In this document: positions 8,909 through 16,702 of the stretch, in pieces
How the letters are laid out: each line of letters starts with the position of its first letter
Position numbering within the stretch: the stretch's first letter is position 1
NCBI RefSeq assembly: GCF_000372525.1
Contig: NZ_AQUR01000064.1
Coordinates: 183-41,178, forward strand
Origin: Cupriavidus neocaledonicus
GTDB taxonomy: Bacteria; Pseudomonadota; Gammaproteobacteria; Burkholderiales; Burkholderiaceae
DNA: 40,996 bases
Direction: 5' to 3'
The notes under the pieces: model-generated
The model's input: only the letters and a program-made list of their open reading frames with translations
Told to the model about the DNA's origin: nothing
The model's database searches: none
Translations under genes and position numbers: made by a program

Positions 8909-8950
8909 AATCGATTGTTGGGTAGAATCGATTCCATTTGGTTATCGATT
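8909..8950. promoter_or_regulatory. Three ATCGATT repeats in a divergent promoter, probable operator array
   Basis: AATCGATT at 8909-8916, AATCGATT at 8926-8933 and TATCGATT at 8943-8950 recur with an exact 17-base period between the AraD1-type gene (minus) and the LysR gene (plus). Each core is the palindrome ATCGAT. Position between a LysR regulator and its presumed target operon suggests operator sites for that regulator. A further ATCGATT at 8822-8828 overlaps the AraD1 start codon and may be coincidence. Confidence 0.6.
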
Positions 8951-8970
8951 CAACCGGGTTTACCCCTTTC

Positions 8971-9909
8971 ATGGCCCGACAAACCGCTTCCGCCCCTACC
9001 GCCGTGCTCGCCAAGCTGCGCTTCCGGCATCTGCAACTCCTTGACGTGCTGGGTCGCAGCCGCAATTTACGCATCACGGCGGAGCAACTGCACATCACCC
9101 AGCCAGCTGCCACCAAGATACTGGGCGACATCGAAGACACCTTGCAGGCCAGGCTGTTCGATCGCCTGCCAAGAGACATGCGCCCGACTGAACTGGGCGA
9201 ATTTGCCCTGCGCTACGCGTCGACGGCCCTGGCCGAACTGGGCAAGTTTGTGAGTGAACTGGAAGCGCTGCGGGCGGGAGGCCACGGCCACCTCACCGTG
9301 GGCGCGATTTCAGCGTCGGCGGCTCAAGTGGTAACCACGGCCATCCGCGAGCTCCTGCAGCAGCGCCCGCGGCTGATCGTCAAGCTGATCGAGCAGAGCA
9401 GCGATCAACTCGCCGTATGGCTGGAGGACCGCAAGCTGGACATCATGGTAGGGCGCCTAACCGAGCCGAGGCACCAGGCCATCTTCGATTTTGAAGCCCT
9501 ATCACCCGAGCCGGTGTGGGTCGTGTGCCGACCGGGACATCCTTTGCTGGAAAGGACCAGGGTGGAAATTGCCGACCTCGGTGAATGGCCGTGGATCCTC
9601 TACCCACAGCTGACTGCTATCCGGCAGTTGTTCGACGAAACCATTGCGGCGGCAGGCATCCAGGGCGTGGTCGGCATGGTGGAAACACCGTCCATTTTCT
9701 CCACGCTTGAACTGCTGCAGGTGACGGATATGCTTTCGCTGCAGCCCCGCGCCGTGGTCGAACGTTTCGTCGCCGAAGGCATGCTGGCGCGGGTGTCGGT
9801 GCCCATCCGGCGCGCCATGTCGAGCTATGGCATCGTCACCCGCAAGAATGAGTTGCCGTCGGAGGCCATGCTCCACTTCATGGCAGCGCTACGAGCGGCG
9901 GCCCGATGA
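8971..9909 (+). CDS. LysR-family regulator of the sugar-acid operon (GbpR-like)
   Basis: A 312-residue LysR-type regulator. The helix-turn-helix lies near residues 20-50 (RHLQLLDVLGRSRNLRITAE, then QLHITQPAATKILGDIE), followed by a periplasmic-binding-protein-like effector domain. The opening FRHLQLLDVLGRSRNLRITA resembles GbpR-type regulators that respond to sugars or sugar acids. The ATG at 8971 (MARQTASAPT) is preferred to the TTG at 8938, because the latter adds 11 residues encoded by the presumed operator region. It is transcribed divergently from the operon and probably controls it in response to the substrate or a keto-acid intermediate. Confidence 0.88.
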   Translation: MARQTASAPTAVLAKLRFRHLQLLDVLGRSRNLRITAEQLHITQPAATKILGDIEDTLQARLFDRLPRDMRPTELGEFALRYASTALAELGKFVSELEALRAGGHGHLTVGAISASAAQVVTTAIRELLQQRPRLIVKLIEQSSDQLAVWLEDRKLDIMVGRLTEPRHQAIFDFEALSPEPVWVVCRPGHPLLERTRVEIADLGEWPWILYPQLTAIRQLFDETIAAAGIQGVVGMVETPSIFSTLELLQVTDMLSLQPRAVVERFVAEGMLARVSVPIRRAMSSYGIVTRKNELPSEAMLHFMAALRAAAR

Positions 9910-9949
9910 GACAGGAGAACAAGCGGCGATAGCGGTACCAGTCGCCGAC

Positions 9950-10084
9950 AAGGACTCGGTCCAGCACCTTTTCGAATAGACCGCGCTTGGAACCGAATGC
10001 CTTGTACAGACTGCCTCGATGCAACGACGCCGTTGCCTCCACCAGGTCGTCGACCGAGCAGGCGTTAAAGCCGATGCGACCGAC
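9950..10084 (-). pseudogene. TetR-family regulator, helix-turn-helix fragment
   Basis: About 45 residues, VGRIGFNACSVDDLVEATAS and LHRGSLYKAFGSKRGLFEKV, match the DNA-binding domain of TetR regulators (typical: GYNACSVDDLVEATGLHRGSLYKAFGSK). The sequence before VGRIGF and after LDRVL is unrelated. The effector domain is missing, and the reading frame then overlaps the LysR gene antisense. It is therefore a remnant, not a working regulator. A one-residue insertion (ATASLHRG for ATGLHRG) also marks decay. Confidence 0.75.
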
Positions 10085-10179
10085 TGATCCGACGACCACT
10101 ACGGGTAGCATTTATAGAGTTCCGCGTCCGGCGGTCGCGCCGCTCCAAAAATACGTGCGACGACTGATTTTCGTTATGG

Positions 10180-10500
10180 TCACCGTCGGAACCACAGCAA
10201 TGACAGGCTACAAGCAGCGATCAGCACAACTGAGGTCCCGGCCAGCAAAGAACTTATTTCGGTCTGCCTGCGTTCGAGCGCCAAACGGGCACTAAGCTGC
10301 CGATATACCCGTGTCAGATCCGCGGCCGAGCCGGCTAGGAAGTACTCGCCAGCAGTCAGCGTCGCGACCGCGCGCAAAGTCGGCTTATCCAGTTGTGTGA
10401 AGGAGGACTGGCTCGACTCCGCTTGCGGGGTACCGTAGCCTACGGTATAGACGCGAACCCCACGCTGGGCAGCCATGCGCGCGGCGTCTGTAGCCGACCG
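10180..10500 (-). pseudogene. C-terminal fragment of a VWA-domain membrane protein (BatA-like)
   Basis: The minus strand reads DAARMAAQRGVRVYTVGYGT, then LDKPTLRAVATLTAGEYFLA, then GSAADLTRVYRQLSARLALE, and ends in a membrane helix (LLAGTSVVLIAACSLSLLWF) with two arginines. This matches the end of BatA-type von Willebrand factor A proteins. In those, the VWA domain is followed by the RVYTVGYGT strand and a final membrane anchor. The MIDAS-bearing N-terminal two thirds are absent, and upstream residues do not fit, so the gene is truncated. No MoxR or partner Bat genes are nearby. Confidence 0.75.
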
Positions 10501-11041
10501 TTCCTGGCCAGTCTCAGCCAGCTGCTCATCTGGGCACAGGCTTCCTGAAAAAATGGCCATCGCTGGCCATCTTCCTATCCATGCCACCCCATCACTGCAG
10601 GCTCTGCAGCTCCTGGCCCGTGCCAGCGCGACGGGCCTTTGCTTGCGCGACCATCAATCAGTAATCCCATTGCAGCGGCCCGAACCGAAAGCCTGCGCGG
10701 TGTTCTGCAACATGCGCGGTGGACGGGAACGCGGCATGCGGCGTGTCAGCAGGGCGCTGGCAGCGCCGTGAAGGCCGGGTGTCATGGCGACTCCATCTCA
10801 GGCTGCGACTTGGCAGTTGCTGTTGATGTGGTTGCGACCAACTTGAGGTCACCCCCGTTTTTTGCCACTCGGCCTGGAATGGAGATGGCCGGAAACGGCG
10901 CGCAAGAGCTGAAGACGTTTTGTAAGCTATCCAGCAGACGGATCAGACAAACGGAGTAGAGGCGTCCGTGCGGTTCCTTGGGCCTCTGCATCGTCTACAT
11001 CCGATGTGAACATGCGACTGCCCCTTTGATCCACATATTCC
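10501..11041. other. Non-coding or decayed stretch upstream of the DHA2 exporter
   Basis: No frame on either strand gives a recognisable protein. Together with the two preceding fragments this makes about 1.1 kb of scrap DNA. It presumably holds the promoter of the exporter gene near its right end, but I could not assign a convincing -35/-10 pair. Confidence 0.4.
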
Positions 11042-12613
11042 ATGGTCCTCGTCCGCCTTCCAAAAAACGTGCTTGCGCTAGCTGCGGTCTGCCTGACCTC
11101 GCTGATGTTCGGTCTCGAAATATCCAGTGTCCCGACGGTCCTCTCGACCATTGAGCATGTGCTGAACGCCGATTTCAACCAGATGCAATGGATCATGAAC
11201 GCCTATACACTTGCCTGCACCACGGTGCTGATGGCGACTGGGGCGCTGGCGGACCACTTCGGACGCAAGCGCATTTATCTGGCAAGCATTGTGCTGTTCG
11301 GGCTCACGTCCCTGGGCTGCGGGCTCGCTCAAAGCGCACCCGTGCTGATCGCCAGTCGGTTTCTTCAGGGAATCGCTGGCGGCGCCATGCTGATCTGTCA
11401 AGTGGCAGTGCTGTCGCATCAATTTCCGGAAGGGCGGGAACGCAGTAAGGCATTCGGCGCCTGGGGAATCATCTTTGGCATCGGCCTCGGCTTTGGTCCG
11501 ATTATCGGCGGCCTAATCGTCGCGGTTGCCAACTGGCAGTGGGTCTTCCTGGTTCATTCGCCGGTCGCTATCGTTGCACTGGCTCTGGTCTTGGCCGGCG
11601 TACAGGAATCCCGGGACCCGAATGCGCAACATCTGGACGCTCCCGGCATCCTCACTCTTTCCGCGTCGTGTTTCGGGCTCGTCTACTTCATCACGCAAGG
11701 CTCGGATCTCGGATATGCCAGTCCCACTGCATTCGGTCTCATCGCGGCGACGGTATTGAGCTTCATTGCATTTATCTTTGTCGAGAAGCGCAGCCCTCGA
11801 CCCATGTTCGATTTTTCGGTGTTCCAGATCCGCTCGTTCTCAGGCGCGCTGTTCGGATCAATCGGCATGAACTTCAGCTACTGGCCGTTCATGATCTACC
11901 TGCCGATCTATTTTCAGGGTGCCCTTGGCTACACCAGCGTGTCCGCCGGACTGTCGCTGCTCGCCTATACGGTACCGACGCTTATCGTGCCACCGGTTGC
12001 AGAGCGACTTGCACTCAGGTTTGAAGCGCGCAGGGTCATTCCGCTCGGCATGTTCACCATCGGCCTTGGCTTCCTGCTGCTGATGTTTGGCGCTGGCGCG
12101 GAGCACGCGAGTTGGCTCACAATGCTGCCGGGTTGCCTGTTGTGCGGAACGGGGCTGGGCCTGACCAATACACCGGTCACCAATACAGCCATGGGTTCAG
12201 TTTCGCCAAATCGCGCTGGCATGGCGTCGGGTATTGATATGAGCGGGAGACTGATCAGCCTGGCCGTCAATATCGCGCTGATGGGCCTGATTCTTCTGGA
12301 GGGCGTGCATGCTTATCTCATCGGCGCACTTTCGAGTGTTCCAGAAACCTCGTCGCTTCGTTTGCTCGCAGCACAGGTAGCCGGGGGCAATATCGTGCCT
12401 CTCACGCAGAGCGGCGCTGAGATCGCGGCTATCGACGCGAACGGCGTGATCCTTCAGGAGGCTCTCGTACACGGCTTCGGGTTCGTGATGCTGTACGGGG
12501 CGCTCGGGGCTTGGGCTTTCGCCCTGCTCAGTGTCGCATCGTTCTACGCTGGCACGCGCGCACATCGCCGGGCACCTGCCGTGGATAGCGGTGTTCGCCA
12601 TCCAAGCCCGTAA
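11042..12613 (+). CDS. MFS transporter, DHA2 (EmrB/QacA-like) family
   Basis: A 523-residue major facilitator with about 14 predicted membrane segments, the size and topology of DHA2 drug:proton antiporters. Visible signatures are LATGALADHFGRKRIY-type sequence between helices 2 and 3 (here MATGALADHFGRKRIYLAS), RFLQGIAGGAMLICQ in helix 4, and a motif-C-like helix, GIIFGIGLGFGPIIGGLIV. It stands alone, flanked by broken genes, with no membrane-fusion partner or intact adjacent regulator. It probably exports a toxic or signalling compound; the substrate is unknown. Acquisition by transfer is likely, given its surroundings. Confidence 0.85.
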   Translation: MVLVRLPKNVLALAAVCLTSLMFGLEISSVPTVLSTIEHVLNADFNQMQWIMNAYTLACTTVLMATGALADHFGRKRIYLASIVLFGLTSLGCGLAQSAPVLIASRFLQGIAGGAMLICQVAVLSHQFPEGRERSKAFGAWGIIFGIGLGFGPIIGGLIVAVANWQWVFLVHSPVAIVALALVLAGVQESRDPNAQHLDAPGILTLSASCFGLVYFITQGSDLGYASPTAFGLIAATVLSFIAFIFVEKRSPRPMFDFSVFQIRSFSGALFGSIGMNFSYWPFMIYLPIYFQGALGYTSVSAGLSLLAYTVPTLIVPPVAERLALRFEARRVIPLGMFTIGLGFLLLMFGAGAEHASWLTMLPGCLLCGTGLGLTNTPVTNTAMGSVSPNRAGMASGIDMSGRLISLAVNIALMGLILLEGVHAYLIGALSSVPETSSLRLLAAQVAGGNIVPLTQSGAEIAAIDANGVILQEALVHGFGFVMLYGALGAWAFALLSVASFYAGTRAHRRAPAVDSGVRHPSP

Positions 12614-12650
12614 AGCAATCATCAAAGGGGAAGGTTAGAGGGACAGCAGG

Positions 12651-12713
12651 AAATTCAAATTCCACTTGCCCGCAAAGGCAGGCTCCCTCGTACGACGACG
12701 CGCTTCGATTCAT
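12651..12713 (-). pseudogene. N-terminal scrap of a GFA-family (glutathione-dependent formaldehyde-activating-like) protein
   Basis: Twenty-one residues, MNRSASSYEGACLCGQVEFE plus F, match the conserved start of GFA/DUF636 proteins (pattern Y-x-G-x-CLCG-x-V-x-FE). These bind zinc through cysteines and act in thiol or formaldehyde chemistry. After that the frame departs from the family and runs into the antisense of the exporter gene. Only the first zinc-binding pair is left. The match is short but distinctive. Confidence 0.55.
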
Positions 12714-12782
12714 TTGGAGTCACGAAGACTTCCTGTGGCGGGCGGCTTGCGCCAGAGACGCCTCTCGACCCTTCTCGGTCAG

Positions 12783-12807
12783 CCGGCCTAATTGCAATTA
12801 GGGCCGG
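12783..12807. repeat. Long imperfect palindrome
   Basis: The 16-base perfect palindrome CCTAATTGCAATTAGG (12787-12802) extends to CCGG on both sides with a one-base bulge, giving an inverted repeat of about 25 bases. It lies downstream of the exporter gene in scrap DNA. It could be an orphan operator left from a deleted gene or a terminator for the exporter. No T-tract follows, so the latter is less likely. Confidence 0.45.
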
Positions 12808-13095
12808 TAAGCAATCTTTAACGGCCATCCAGAATGATCTTAGTTGCAGCGGTGTACAGTAAGCGACCAGTTCATCCACTGCAATCGATGGAGGGATCTG
12901 GCGTCTTCCTCACGAAGGAGGATCAGGGAAAGGCGTCGAAAATTGAGTGGGCGCGCTAGCGCGGGTACAGCACCGACTTCAGGCGACGCTCCGGGCGAAG
13001 GACGAATCGAGCGTGAGCGGTGAATGGGCTCGAGCCTGTGTTAAGGCGGCCTGAAATCAATGGTGGAACCATACGGCGTCGCGGCCAGCGGGCGA

Positions 13096-14283
13096 TTACC
13101 GAGAGCCGTCAGTGGTTCGTCCAGCTACATACCATGTCTGTAGCTCGCCGATTCCCTTCGCGTTGATGGTTCCGCGCGCTTCCAGCAGGAAGGATTCCCC
13201 CAGCTGTTCCTTGGTGGCTTCCGATATCTGAACACGGCCGGCAATACCGTGGGACTCCATCCGGCTGGCAATATTGACGGTTTCGCCCCACAAGTCATAG
13301 ATGAATTTTCGTCGGCCGATCACGCCGGCAACGACCGCGCCGCTGTGGATACCGACCCGCAGTTGCAAGCTGAAGCCGCTTTGCTGGTTAAACCGGGTCA
13401 GGAAATCCAGCATGTCCAGTGCCATGTGAGCGGCCCGGGCTGCGTGGTCGTCAGCAGGGACGGGAAGGCCGGCCGCTGCCATATAGGCGTCGCCGATCGT
13501 TTTGATCTTCTCCAGCCCGCGGTTCTCCGCGATATCGTCAAACTCAGCGAAGATCTCGTTTAGTACGGCTACCAGGCCTTCGGGGCTCAGGGCAGGAGAG
13601 AAGCAGGTGAACTGGACGAGGTCGGCAAACAGCACCGACACTTCCTCGAACCTGTCGGCAATGATTTCGGGCGGACCGGGGGCGATGAGATCGAATCGCA
13701 GCTTCAACCGTTCGGCAACGGGCGCCGGCAGTACATTAAGGAGCAGTCGTTCGGCGACCTGTTGCTCGCGAACAAGCTTTTCGTAGAGCTGCCTGAGTTC
13801 ATCGCTTTGGTGAACGATCGTTTCCCTGCTCGCTTCCAGTTCACATACCTTGCGCTCGAGTTCCTCGCCGTACCGCAGGGACTCACAGTGGAGCAGGCGC
13901 ACTTCCAACATGTTCCTTACCCGCATCAGCACCTCGCCGAGGTCGAACGGCTTGCTCACGAAATCTCTCGCTCCGGCCCGAAGTGCTCGCAGCTTGTGAT
14001 CGGGCTGGGCGGTGATGACGATCACCGGCAGGTAGCTTTCCGGCTGTACGGCCTGGAGGTGCGCCATGACTTCAAAGCCATCCATGCCCGGCATCTGGAG
14101 ATCCAGCACAATCAGGTCATAGTGATTCCTGCGGTGAAGCTCGCCGACCCTGCGTGGATCGGTGGTTGCCTCGACACGGGTGTAGCCGGCCCCATGCAGC
14201 ATGGCCTCGAGCAGCAGGACGTTGGCCTCGAGATCGTCGACGACGAGGATTCTTGCAGCGAGGATATCCGCCGTGTCGATCAT
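13096..14283 (-). CDS. Response regulator with class III adenylate cyclase output
   Basis: A 395-residue protein. It has a receiver domain (residues 10-125; phosphoacceptor Asp61 in LIVLDLQMPG, Lys111 in DFVSKPFD), a coiled-coil linker (about 125-185) and a class III nucleotide cyclase domain (about 190-390). Cyclase residues are complete: metal Asp221 (SVLFADLVQF) and Asp265 (KTIGDAYM), adenine-selecting Lys261 and Asp330 (YDLWG), and transition-state Asn337 and Arg341 (NIASRM). This set predicts cAMP, not cGMP. The start overlaps the kinase stop by 4 bases (ATGA), so the two proteins are made together. The inferred role is that phosphorylation by the kinase controls cAMP synthesis. Confidence 0.92.
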   Translation of the reverse strand: MIDTADILAARILVVDDLEANVLLLEAMLHGAGYTRVEATTDPRRVGELHRRNHYDLIVLDLQMPGMDGFEVMAHLQAVQPESYLPVIVITAQPDHKLRALRAGARDFVSKPFDLGEVLMRVRNMLEVRLLHCESLRYGEELERKVCELEASRETIVHQSDELRQLYEKLVREQQVAERLLLNVLPAPVAERLKLRFDLIAPGPPEIIADRFEEVSVLFADLVQFTCFSPALSPEGLVAVLNEIFAEFDDIAENRGLEKIKTIGDAYMAAAGLPVPADDHAARAAHMALDMLDFLTRFNQQSGFSLQLRVGIHSGAVVAGVIGRRKFIYDLWGETVNIASRMESHGIAGRVQISEATKEQLGESFLLEARGTINAKGIGELQTWYVAGRTTDGSR

Positions 14284-15866
14284 GGCAAGCTGGTTCGCGG
14301 CGGTTCCAGCGCTGCGTTCAGTGCGTCCATGAACTCCTGAATCCTGATCGGCTTGGTCAGGTATCGAAAGAATCCTGCCTTCACGCCACGCTCGATGTCG
14401 CGCGGCATCGCGTTGGCACTGAGGGCGATGACCGGGATATGCCGCGTCACTGGGTCGTGGCGCAGGCGCTCCAGTGCGTCGATGCCGTTGATGTCGGGCA
14501 AATGGATGTCCATCACGATCACCTCGGGCAGGGCAGTGCGCGCAAGTTCGACGCCGAGCGTCCCCGTGGCCGCGGACAACAAACGCACATCTGCCCGGCG
14601 CGCGACAAGTTGCTCGACGAGCTTGAGGTTCGCCGGATTGTCTTCCACATACAGCAAGGTATGCACCGTGCTCGAGGATTCGACACGCGCCCGGACGGGC
14701 GCGGCGGTGTCCGTGCTTTCGCCAGAGATTGCCGGAGGGGCGGCGGCAGGCAGCCCGACCCGAAACACGCTGCCCACGCCGGGCGTGCTTTCAACGTCGA
14801 TGGTCCCACCCATCAGCTCGGCCAGTCGCCTGGCTACCACGAGCCCGATGCCGGTGCCCTCCACGGGGCCCGCCTCATGTCCGAGGCGGTTGAACGGCTG
14901 GAATAGCTGGGCGAGCCGTTCCGGTGTCAACCCCGTGCCGGTGTCGCGCACGCTGACGCATACGCGATGTCCCGTCGTCGTCACCTGCACATCGACCGAG
15001 CCCCGGTCCCGGTTGTACTTGATGGCATTGGAAAGCAGGTTTAGAAGGATCTGCTTCAGGCGGGTCCGGTCGGCACGGACGAAGCAGGGTGGCGTGGCCG
15101 CGGGAAACCGCATGCGGACCGCGCGTTTCACTGCTTGCTGCTCAAGCATTGCCTGGCACTCGTGCAAGGTGTCGATGACCGAAACCGGCTCGGGGGACAG
15201 CGACGCCTGGCCGGCTTCTATTCTGGCCAAGTCAAGCACTTCATTGATGAGCTCCAGCAAATGCCAGCCCGCTTTCAGGATCTGGTCGATGCTGGCCTGC
15301 TGCGACGCAGTCGGAGGCGGAGACTCGGAGGCCATCACCTGCGCGAAGCCAAGGATGGCGTTCAGCGGATTGCGCAACTCATGGCTCATGTTCGACAGGA
15401 ATTCCGTCTTGGCATGGTTGGCGCTTTCAGCGGACGCCTGGGCTTGCTTCAGCGCTTCGATATCGGTGCTGGATGCGAGCCATTTCACGATCTTGCCGTC
15501 GGCATCCTTCAATGGCGACCCGCGTTCGAGGTGCCACCGGTAGGCGCCATCGGATGCCCGTTTCAGGCGATATTCGATCTCGTATTCGCGGCCCTGCGTC
15601 ACCGCGTCTGCCCAGCGGCCGAGATTGCGCGCGATGTCCTCGGGGTGGACGGCCGATTTCCAGGCGCCGGACCGGGTCTGGTCGAGGCCAAGGCCGGTAT
15701 AGCTGGTCCACCGCTGGTTGCAGTAATCGATCTGACCATCCGCATCGGCGGTCATGATCATGTGAGGAATGCCATCGGCGAGCAGCCTGAAGTGCGGCTC
15801 GAGCTGCCTGAAGTCGTGGGCGGAAAGGCGATCCTTTCCCGCTCTGCCGTGAGTCTGCCTGCGCAT
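14280..15866 (-). CDS. PAS-domain hybrid histidine kinase
   Basis: A 528-residue kinase without obvious membrane helices, so probably cytoplasmic. Order: PAS domain with PAC (about 22-140, YCNQRWTSYTGLGLDQ), HisKA with His162 (FLSNMSHELRNPLN), HATPase (N-box Asn280; DTGTGL; GTGIGL) and a C-terminal receiver with Asp453 (VIVMDIHLPDING) and Lys505. The PAS sequence resembles those of soluble kinases with a bound ligand or redox cofactor, but no haem or flavin cysteine motif is clear. It is coupled to the cyclase response regulator. The start at 15866 follows GGGGGTAG. It lies 191 bases beyond the cytochrome gene on the same strand, so read-through from the amine oxidase operon is possible. Confidence 0.92.
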   Translation of the reverse strand: MRRQTHGRAGKDRLSAHDFRQLEPHFRLLADGIPHMIMTADADGQIDYCNQRWTSYTGLGLDQTRSGAWKSAVHPEDIARNLGRWADAVTQGREYEIEYRLKRASDGAYRWHLERGSPLKDADGKIVKWLASSTDIEALKQAQASAESANHAKTEFLSNMSHELRNPLNAILGFAQVMASESPPPTASQQASIDQILKAGWHLLELINEVLDLARIEAGQASLSPEPVSVIDTLHECQAMLEQQAVKRAVRMRFPAATPPCFVRADRTRLKQILLNLLSNAIKYNRDRGSVDVQVTTTGHRVCVSVRDTGTGLTPERLAQLFQPFNRLGHEAGPVEGTGIGLVVARRLAELMGGTIDVESTPGVGSVFRVGLPAAAPPAISGESTDTAAPVRARVESSSTVHTLLYVEDNPANLKLVEQLVARRADVRLLSAATGTLGVELARTALPEVIVMDIHLPDINGIDALERLRHDPVTRHIPVIALSANAMPRDIERGVKAGFFRYLTKPIRIQEFMDALNAALEPPRTSLP

Positions 15867-16017
15867 GATCTACCCCCGCAGTCCGCGGGCGGGCGCCTGG
15901 CATGCAAGCGGCGATGGCAGGCCGGCCGGAATCCGCGTCTCAGGGAAAGAATACGCCCAGCCACTGCCGGTGCAAACCGGCCGGCGCGGTGACGTGGCTG
16001 GTCAACTCATAAGTCGA

Positions 16018-16060
16018 TAGTGCACCACTCCAGGCAGCTCAACCGAGGCTGGATGCACTA
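16018..16060. repeat. Inverted repeat at the end of the cytochrome gene
   Basis: TAGTGCA (16018-16024) and TGCACTA (16054-16060) are perfect complements. Inner TCCAG/CTGGA segments add to the stem with a small bulge. The right arm includes the cytochrome stop codon. It may terminate or stabilise the oxidase-cytochrome mRNA. No U-tract is seen on the minus strand. Confidence 0.35.
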
Positions 16061-16702
16061 CATCCTGGCGAGATAGCGGGCCACGGCCGGGATGTCTTCG
16101 TTCGACAAGGTGGCGGCAATGCCGTCCATCACGCCGGTCGCGTCATGGCGCTTGCCGCTCTTGTACGCCGCAAGCTGGTGCGCGAGGTAATGCTCTCCCT
16201 GGCCGGCGAGACGCGGTGCCAGCTCCTTGCCCGTCAGTGCTTCCCCATGGCAGGCCTGGCAGCTGCGCGCCTGGACCACGGCCTTGCCGCGCGCCTCGAG
16301 CGCGGCGCTCTCCATCGCGTCCGTGCTGTCGGCCGGTGCCTGCCTTGCGTAGTAGGCTGCCAGTGACCGGATCTGCTCGTCGGTCAGGCTCCTGGCAAGT
16401 GGCCCCATGGTCGGGTTGTCGCGCTGCCCGCTGGCGAACGCGCGCAGCTGCGCCTCGAGATACGCTGCCGGCTGCCCGGCCAGGGCCGGGTACTCCGCGT
16501 TCCGGGATTGCCCTTGCGGACCATGGCAGGCGAAGCAGGTCTCCGCAAATTGCGGCCAGGGGCCGCCATTGGCCTGGCTTGCCCGGGCCTGATTGTCCAG
16601 TGCCGAGCCGAACCGGTGGTAGCCCACCAGTTCGGGAACGAGGAATGCGGCCGCTGCCGCCACTACCGCAGCCGTCGCGAACATCATGCGCTTCATCTTC
16701 AT
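16058..16702 (-). CDS. Membrane-anchored dihaem cytochrome c (copy 1), probable electron acceptor of the adjacent amine oxidase
   Basis: A 214-residue c4-like cytochrome. Residues 1-30 form an uncleaved or signal-type hydrophobic anchor. Haem motifs CFACH (56-60) and CQACH (148-152) mark two domains. Met99 in NPTMGPL and a methionine in GVMDGI are candidate axial ligands. The start follows the oxidase stop directly (TAA then ATG, with GGAGG upstream), so the two are tightly co-translated. A second pair of the same order lies at 34928-37066, with haem motifs at identical residue numbers. By analogy with NicA2 and its cytochrome CycN in nicotine-degrading Pseudomonas, it should take electrons from the flavoenzyme to the respiratory chain. 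Confidence 0.9.
   Translation of the reverse strand: MKMKRMMFATAAVVAAAAAFLVPELVGYHRFGSALDNQARASQANGGPWPQFAETCFACHGPQGQSRNAEYPALAGQPAAYLEAQLRAFASGQRDNPTMGPLARSLTDEQIRSLAAYYARQAPADSTDAMESAALEARGKAVVQARSCQACHGEALTGKELAPRLAGQGEHYLAHQLAAYKSGKRHDATGVMDGIAATLSNEDIPAVARYLARM

Larger units (their letters stand above)
12614..13095. other. Gene-poor stretch between exporter and cyclase genes
   Basis: Apart from a GFA-family scrap (12651-12713) and an inverted repeat (12783-12807), described separately, I see no gene or RNA. Open frames such as the minus-strand 74-residue one at 12655-12879 have no recognisable motif. The base composition is less GC-rich than the intact genes. Confidence 0.45.

Noticed and set aside
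8938..8970. TTG start extending the LysR protein by 11 residues
   Set aside because: These bases carry the third ATCGATT copy, and family members start near the ATG at 8971.
9910..11041. Insertion sequence or transposase remnant
   Set aside because: I looked for terminal inverted repeats and transposase motifs in the scrap region and found neither.
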